From Eubacteriaceae bacterium (GTDB lineage Bacteria > Bacillota > Clostridia > Eubacteriales > Anaerofustaceae): 48,069 nt of DNA. A program made the position numbers and the translations under genes. The stretch is taken from positions 1 to 48,069 of the forward strand of contig JAFXKY010000028.1 of assembly GCA_017531485.1 (NCBI GenBank), given 5' to 3'. Positions 42,197-48,069 of the stretch are shown piece after piece; the stretch's first letter is position 1, and the number at the start of each line of letters is the position of its first letter. The notes under the pieces were generated by a model, which ran no database searches, was not told where the DNA came from, and worked only from the letters and a program-made list of their open reading frames with translations.

Positions 42197-45100
42197 ATGA
42201 AGAAAAGGATTATCAGCCTTGTTCTGGCCATTATGATGGTAATTGGTATTTTTCCGGTAAATATTTTCGGAACGGCGTCTGTCGGTGCTGCCTCAGTTGT
42301 GGAAAGCGGCAGTTGTAATTCCGATATTTCGTGGACACTTGATGATGAAGGTACTCTTACGGTCACAGGCAGCGGAATTGTCCCCGGAAACGATACCGGT
42401 TTTATACTTGCGCCACTTTATGAAGTAGGTCAGAAAGCTGAAAAATTGGTAATCGGAGAGGGCATCACGGGGACGTATTTATGGGCTTTTTACGGATCAA
42501 CCATTAAAACCGTCGAGTTTCCGTCTACAATGACCTATATCGGTCAAGAAGCTTTCCATGCTTGTGAAAACCTTCAGGAGGTAATTATTCCCGAAGGAGT
42601 CACTAAAATTGAGTATGCAGCATTTTCAGGATGTAAATCGCTGAAACGTGTTGTACTTCCAAGTACATTAAATGAACTGCATTGGGGGGTATTCAGTAAA
42701 TGTACGGCACTTGAAGAACTGATCATTCCGGAAGGAATCGATGTTCTCTGTAATAATATGTTCTGGAATGACAGCAGATATTATGACAGTGTACTCCGAC
42801 ACGTAGAAATTCCCGATTCTGTCAAAACGATTGAATGTAATGTATTTTATGGATGTAACGGCCTTGAAATCATCGAAATTCCGGTCAACGTCGAATCCAT
42901 TGGCGAAGAAGCATTCTATGACTGTTCTTCACTCAAAGAAATTACCTTTGTTGGTAATGCACCGGAGATCGATGCAACAGCATTTACGGGGGTTACAGCA
43001 ACAGCCATCTACCCCGCAGATGACGATACATGGACAGAAGACAAACTTCAGAACTACGGCGGAAATATCACGTGGGTGAAATCATCTCCGGAAATAATGG
43101 CAGAGGGAACCTGCGGTGATAATCTTGAATGGACGCTTGATGTCGATGGTCTTTTGTCAATTTATGGTACAGGTGATATGTCGAACTGGTCGTCATCGTC
43201 TAATTCTCCGTGGTATGATTATAGATCTTCTATTATGTCTGTTGATATTTGTGGTGGAGTGACGAGTATCGGTAATTGTGCATTTTATGGATGTAATAGA
43301 ATTGCAAATATAGATATTGCGGAAACTGTAACAAAAATCGAGCATTACGCTTTTGATTATTGCAGTAAACTTACTGAGATTTCGCTTCCGGAGTCTGTGA
43401 CCAGTATTGGTAACTATGCGTTCAGATTTTGCACTGGGCTCACAAAAATCGACCTGCCTAATTCGCTTAAATCAATTGGGGCATATGCTTTTTATGAGTG
43501 CAATAAGCTCATTGGGATAATAATTCCCGAAGGTGTGACGACTATCAATAGCAATACATTTTACCGTTGCACATCACTTAATCAAGTTGATTTGCCGGAA
43601 AGTCTTGTGACTATTGGCTCAAATGCATTTGAGTGGTGCGTTTCACTTAAAAGCATATATATTCCCGATAGTGTTTCCGCAATGGGAGGAAATGCGTTCC
43701 ATTATAGTGGACTTACTGATGTAAATATCCCTTTGAATTGGAAATACAGCAATAATAGTGTGTCTCCTTTCAGAGAATGTTCATACCTGAAGAAAGTTGT
43801 TTTTCCGGAAGGAATGACAGAAATTCCCCGAAATGCATTCCAGTATAGTTTGGGGTTGACAGAAATTGTAATACCATCATCAGTTACAGCCATCGGAAAG
43901 GAAGCTTTTAGAGGATGTACAAAACTTAAAAGTGTTGAACTTCCGAAAAATTTAACATCGATAGGAGAATATGCATTTGAAAGTTGTTCAGGGATTGAAA
44001 ATATAGATCTGCCTGATACATTAGTAAGCATTGGAAGTTATGCGTTTTCGGGTACAAACATAAAAAGTGTTCAAATTCCGGAAGATGTGTCAATTGGCGC
44101 AAACGTATTTCCAAGCTCTCTTACAGAAGTTTCACTTCCGCTTGAGTGGAAATTAATTTTTTCCACGAGTCCGTTTGCGAATTGCAGTAATTTATCAGGA
44201 ATAAAATTTGCTGAAGGAACGACTGCATTGCCGTCTTATGCATTCAGTGGCACAAAAATAACCGAAATAACGCTTCCGGCAACACTTAAAGAAATCGGTT
44301 CTGGTACATTTAAGAATTGTGTAGGATTGACACAGATCTCTCTCCCTGAAAATCTGGAAATAATAAGAAATTCTGCTTTTTATGGATGTACTGGATTACG
44401 TGAAGTTGTGCTTCCTCAATCTATAACATTAATAGACTCTTACGTATTTCAGAACTGTACCGGATTGTTAAGTGTAAATTTGCCGAATAACCTGACGGAC
44501 GTCGGTGTAGGTGCATTTTACGGATGTACATCACTTAAATATGTCAATTTACCGGATATGCTTACTAACGTGCGTAATAATTTATTCGTGAACTGTAAAG
44601 CATTGGAGCACTTAACAATTCCTCGGAATGTTTCAGAAATCGAATCTAACTTTGCTAATGGATGCACTTCATTGGTTTCAGTTCAATTCACTGGCGAGCT
44701 GCCTGTTATAAATGAAAAGGCTTTTACGGGTGTTGTTGCGACAGTTTCTTATCCGGAAGGGCATACTTCATGGACATCCGATAAGTTGCAGAATTACGGA
44801 GGTACGTTGACGTGGAAAGTAACCGAATACGACTGTTCGGTGCTCGGACACAATTATCAAGCCGCCGTAACAGAAGCTACGTGCACAACTGATGGATACA
44901 CCACAAACACTTGTACAGTATGTGGGGATGAATATGTTTCAGATATTGTTGATATGCTCGGACATAATGAAGTTGTTGACATTGCTGTAAGTGCGACATG
45001 TACTGAAACAGGTCTTTCCGAAGGAAAACATTGTGATGTCTGTGGAGAAATTCTTGTTGAACAGCTTACTGTTCCCGCAACCGGTCATGATGAAATTATA

Positions 45101-48069
45101 ACAGGTAAGGTTGACGAAACCGTGGCTCAGAATGGCTATACAGGCGATAAAGTATGCTCTGTATGTGGCATAGTGATTGAAAAAGGACAGGTTATAGATA
45201 ATATCATTGGGGGAACATGTGCATCAGGAATGATTACATGGACAATCGACGATGTAGGTACGTTGACGATTTCCGGAGAAGGCGGTATATTTGGCTGGTC
45301 TGGCAGCAACAATCCTCCATGGTATGATTACCGAGCAGATATCTTGAAAGTAGTGATTGAAGATGGTGTCACAAGTATTGCTCGTTCAGCATTTAATGGT
45401 TGTTCAAGTATGACAGATCTTTATATTGGTAAAGATATCAGGCAGATAAATATGTATGCATTTTATGGATGTACAGCGCTTGAAAATGTTCATGTGAAAG
45501 ATTTCGGAACGCTTGCTCAGATTTCTTATGAAATCAGAGGTATTCATAATGAGGAAGTATCAACGACATCCCCATTCAGCTACGCGAAAAATCTCTATGT
45601 GGATGGCGTACTTACGACTGAAGCGGTGATTCCGGAAGGTGTAAAGAATATCGGAAGATATGCGCTTTACAGTATGGACAATCTGACAAGTCTGTCGATC
45701 CCGAGTACTGTCGAAACAATAGATGAAGCCGCTTTCTATGGATGCAATAACTGGCTCAAGGAAATACATATTGCAGACGTCGCAAAATGGTGTGACGTAT
45801 CTATAGCAGAATCAATTTATTGTCCGTACGAAAGTACAGGGTTAATGAATTACTGCGAAAATATTTATTTCAACGGCGACACAGAACCTACAACGGAAAT
45901 CATTATTCCGAAAGAAGTAAAGAACATAAAACCGTTCACATTCTATAAGTGGAAAAATCTCGCAAGCGTAACATTTGAAGAAGGTGTTGAAACTATCGGC
46001 GAATATGCGTTTTACCAGTGCAATGGTATTGCGGATATTGTTATTCCTGATTCTGTAACTACTCTCGGAAAATATGCATTCGGGGAAGATCAATATGGAT
46101 ACAGCGGCAGTGTTCTGAGAAATGTTGTTATCGGAGATGGTGTTACTGATATCCCGGAAGGACTTTTCTATGGTCATGAAAAACTTGCTACAGTAACCTT
46201 TGGTGATAATATTAAAACCATCGGAGATTCTGCATTCCAGCATTGCCATGGTATGACAAATATAGTTCTTCCTGAAGGACTGCACACTATTGGTGCATAT
46301 GCGTTCGACTGGTCAGGCATAACAAGTGTCAAGATTCCTGTTTCATTGAAAACTGTTGGTGTCAGTGCATTTGGTGGATGTTCACGTCTTGCTTCGGTAA
46401 CTATAGATGATTTGTCAGCATGGATGAATATTGACTTTGCTGCAGGCTCTTCCAACCCGATTTCAAACGGTGGAGCCAATAACAGCATAGGAAAGCTCGA
46501 AAAATGTGATCTCTTTGCCGGAGGAAAGCTTGTTACAGATCTCGTGATACCTGATGATATCACGGAAATCAAACCATATACGTTTTACAATTACAAAAAT
46601 ATAGAGAGCGTAACAGTTAAACATGACATTTCATCTGTCGGAACTTGTGCATTCTGGTTCTGTGAAAACCTGATGGATGTCAGCTTCAGATCATGCGTCG
46701 CTGAAATAGGTGCAGCTGCGTTCAGCGGTTGTGAAAATCTTGATAAAATGATCTTTGCCGGAGATGCTCCCACGATTGGTGAAAACGTATTTGCCCGAGT
46801 TACAACATATACCTCAGGCGGCGAAAAGATATATCATGATGTATTTACAACTGTCCGATTCCCCGGAAATGACAAAACGTGGACAAAAGAAATCAAGCAG
46901 AATTACGGTGGAACCATTAACTGGTGTCCCGATAATATGTCTTGGAGAATAGCTGAAAATCCTGAAAACTCAATAACGGTTTCCGGTGGAAACGGAGAAT
47001 TTGATGTGCTGACAGACGGAAGCGAAAACTTGTCATATAAATGGCAGCAATCAGCTGATGAGGGTATTACATGGTATGATCTCACAGGAGAAGAGTCAGT
47101 AGTTACTGTAACGGGAGTAACCCATGATATGTGGGGATACAGGTATAGATGTGTCGTCTCTGACAATGATGGCAACGTCATTCATACTGATCCCGGTAAG
47201 ATCCTCTTCTCAGATCTCATCGTGAAAACGGGAAGCTGCGGCAACAATGTAACTTATGTGCTTGACGGAACCGGAACGCTTACAGTTTCCGGAGAAGGAC
47301 AGATGTCTTCAGGCGGCATAGGATTTGTGCAGGTTGCTTTGTATGATATCCGCAGACAGATTGACAGAGTTGTGATTGAAGAAGGTATTACTACTATAAA
47401 TCTCTGGCAGTTTTATGAATGCAGTATGAGGAGTATCTCACTGCCGTCAACTCTTACATATATCGGTCAGGAAGCTTTCTCAAGGTGCGATAAGCTTGAA
47501 GAAATAATCCTTCCCGAAGGAGTAGCCAGTATTGACGGATTTGCGTTTAATATGTGCAAGTCACTCAAAAAAGTTGTTCTTCCGAGCACACTCAAAACAA
47601 TCGCTGACAATGCATTTTATAATTGCAGGGGCATAGAAACTCTTGAAATTTCCGAAGGATTACAGACGATCGGTTCCGCAGCTTTTTATGGTTGTTCTTC
47701 GATAGCTGAGATAGAGCTTCCGGAAACATTAACTACAATTGGAAATGCTGCATTTAGGGGATGCCAGAGTGTTAAAAGCATTGTGATACCTAACAGCGTA
47801 ACATCCCTCGGTGCGGGAGCCTTCTACGGATGCAGTGAGCTGCGCTCAGTAACATTACCTGATGATATAACAAAAATTGAACCTTCAGTTTTTGAATCGT
47901 GCGTGAACCTTTCAACGATGATTATTCCCGAAGGCATCACAGAGCTCGGATCATACTCATTCTCAGGTTGCTTCGAACTCACTCAGATCGATCTTCCCGA
48001 ATCACTGGAAAAGATCGGAGCGCATGCATTCTATAACTGCCTCAAACTTGAAGAAGTAGACCTTTCGGA
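42197..48069 (+). CDS. Giant BspA-like leucine-rich-repeat surface protein (3' end outside window)
   Basis: The frame is open for 1957 codons to the window edge. A Sec signal (KKRIISLVLAIMMVIGIFPV, cleavage near residue 32) is followed by four blocks. Each opens with a header of the type C-x3-I-x-WTLDDEGTLTVTGSG, near 42310, 43105, 45215 and 47235. Each header is followed by LRR_5/BspA repeats of about 23 residues (TSIGNYAFRFCTGLTKIDLP). Between 44840 and 45180 lie three CxxC-containing repeats (TCTTDGYTTNTCTVCGDEYV). Near 46940-47210 there is an Ig-like domain (SYKWQQSADEGITWYDL). AAAGGA precedes the ATG. Such proteins bind host or matrix proteins; the anchor should lie beyond the window. 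41929-42196 holds only its leader. Confidence 0.93.
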   Translation, partial: MKKRIISLVLAIMMVIGIFPVNIFGTASVGAASVVESGSCNSDISWTLDDEGTLTVTGSGIVPGNDTGFILAPLYEVGQKAEKLVIGEGITGTYLWAFYGSTIKTVEFPSTMTYIGQEAFHACENLQEVIIPEGVTKIEYAAFSGCKSLKRVVLPSTLNELHWGVFSKCTALEELIIPEGIDVLCNNMFWNDSRYYDSVLRHVEIPDSVKTIECNVFYGCNGLEIIEIPVNVESIGEEAFYDCSSLKEITFVGNAPEIDATAFTGVTATAIYPADDDTWTEDKLQNYGGNITWVKSSPEIMAEGTCGDNLEWTLDVDGLLSIYGTGDMSNWSSSSNSPWYDYRSSIMSVDICGGVTSIGNCAFYGCNRIANIDIAETVTKIEHYAFDYCSKLTEISLPESVTSIGNYAFRFCTGLTKIDLPNSLKSIGAYAFYECNKLIGIIIPEGVTTINSNTFYRCTSLNQVDLPESLVTIGSNAFEWCVSLKSIYIPDSVSAMGGNAFHYSGLTDVNIPLNWKYSNNSVSPFRECSYLKKVVFPEGMTEIPRNAFQYSLGLTEIVIPSSVTAIGKEAFRGCTKLKSVELPKNLTSIGEYAFESCSGIENIDLPDTLVSIGSYAFSGTNIKSVQIPEDVSIGANVFPSSLTEVSLPLEWKLIFSTSPFANCSNLSGIKFAEGTTALPSYAFSGTKITEITLPATLKEIGSGTFKNCVGLTQISLPENLEIIRNSAFYGCTGLREVVLPQSITLIDSYVFQNCTGLLSVNLPNNLTDVGVGAFYGCTSLKYVNLPDMLTNVRNNLFVNCKALEHLTIPRNVSEIESNFANGCTSLVSVQFTGELPVINEKAFTGVVATVSYPEGHTSWTSDKLQNYGGTLTWKVTEYDCSVLGHNYQAAVTEATCTTDGYTTNTCTVCGDEYVSDIVDMLGHNEVVDIAVSATCTETGLSEGKHCDVCGEILVEQLTVPATGHDEIITGKVDETVAQNGYTGDKVCSVCGIVIEKGQVIDNIIGGTCASGMITWTIDDVGTLTISGEGGIFGWSGSNNPPWYDYRADILKVVIEDGVTSIARSAFNGCSSMTDLYIGKDIRQINMYAFYGCTALENVHVKDFGTLAQISYEIRGIHNEEVSTTSPFSYAKNLYVDGVLTTEAVIPEGVKNIGRYALYSMDNLTSLSIPSTVETIDEAAFYGCNNWLKEIHIADVAKWCDVSIAESIYCPYESTGLMNYCENIYFNGDTEPTTEIIIPKEVKNIKPFTFYKWKNLASVTFEEGVETIGEYAFYQCNGIADIVIPDSVTTLGKYAFGEDQYGYSGSVLRNVVIGDGVTDIPEGLFYGHEKLATVTFGDNIKTIGDSAFQHCHGMTNIVLPEGLHTIGAYAFDWSGITSVKIPVSLKTVGVSAFGGCSRLASVTIDDLSAWMNIDFAAGSSNPISNGGANNSIGKLEKCDLFAGGKLVTDLVIPDDITEIKPYTFYNYKNIESVTVKHDISSVGTCAFWFCENLMDVSFRSCVAEIGAAAFSGCENLDKMIFAGDAPTIGENVFARVTTYTSGGEKIYHDVFTTVRFPGNDKTWTKEIKQNYGGTINWCPDNMSWRIAENPENSITVSGGNGEFDVLTDGSENLSYKWQQSADEGITWYDLTGEESVVTVTGVTHDMWGYRYRCVVSDNDGNVIHTDPGKILFSDLIVKTGSCGNNVTYVLDGTGTLTVSGEGQMSSGGIGFVQVALYDIRRQIDRVVIEEGITTINLWQFYECSMRSISLPSTLTYIGQEAFSRCDKLEEIILPEGVASIDGFAFNMCKSLKKVVLPSTLKTIADNAFYNCRGIETLEISEGLQTIGSAAFYGCSSIAEIELPETLTTIGNAAFRGCQSVKSIVIPNSVTSLGAGAFYGCSELRSVTLPDDITKIEPSVFESCVNLSTMIIPEGITELGSYSFSGCFELTQIDLPESLEKIGAHAFYNCLKLEEVDLS

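Noticed and set aside
42197-48069. Many short periodic repeats that could suggest a CRISPR or tandem DNA repeat
   Set aside because: The period follows codons of LRR_5 repeats (about 23 residues) and the DNA differs between units; there are no conserved palindromic repeats with unique spacers.

Overview
The window looks like the chromosome of an anaerobic Gram-positive bacterium of the class Clostridia. The evidence is strong AGGAGG-type ribosome sites, an AT-rich composition, a Pst/PhoPR phosphate locus, an acetogen-type folate C1 operon, a YolD/Y-polymerase SOS operon and a giant BspA-like leucine-rich-repeat surface protein. The genus cannot be fixed from sequence reading alone.

Layout. 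(1) 1-1450 holds the end of a DUF4143 ATPase and a decayed IS30-type insertion sequence. (2) 1650-7980 is a tight phosphate operon, pstS-pstC-pstA-pstB-phoU-phoP-phoR, in which phosphate uptake genes and their two-component regulator are joined by overlapping starts and stops. (3) 8080-9545 holds debris: two adjacent phage head-gene fragments on the minus strand and a frameshifted GNAT acetyltransferase behind a structured leader. (4) 9586-12057 (minus) is an SOS-type operon of Y-family polymerase, an unknown protein and YolD, with a near-consensus LexA box at its promoter. It is divergent from a macro-domain protein and a VWA protein. (5) 14083-17140 holds a QueG-like iron-sulfur protein, an M16 peptidase, a hypothetical protein and a small DUF1540 protein.

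(6) 17900-24560 (minus) is the methyl (folate) branch operon fhs-fchA-folD-metV-metF-lpdA-gcvH. This is the gene order known from Wood-Ljungdahl clusters, but no CO dehydrogenase/acetyl-CoA synthase genes are attached. The block sits between two copies of a roughly 320-bp sequence (DUF1540 gene, tRNA-Leu promoter and tRNA 5' end), with pseudogene fragments on both sides. This marks a rearrangement hot spot.

(7) 26098-41922 is a genomic island of about 15.4 kb at tRNA-Leu(CAG), bounded by direct repeats of about 376/386 bp that carry the tRNA 3' part. It contains a tyrosine integrase, a WYL-domain regulator divergent from an XRE regulator plus hsdR-hsdM-hsdS, then two further genes in the same direction. 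One is a protein with an RX4H motif like HEPN RNases; the other is a 688-residue P-loop ATPase. A serine recombinase, a second XRE regulator, a winged-helix replication-type protein and small accessory genes follow. The hsdRMS + HEPN-like + ATPase module under a WYL regulator is the best candidate in the window for an undescribed (defence) system.

(8) 42197 to the window end is the first 1957 codons of a secreted BspA-like repeat protein, still open at the edge.
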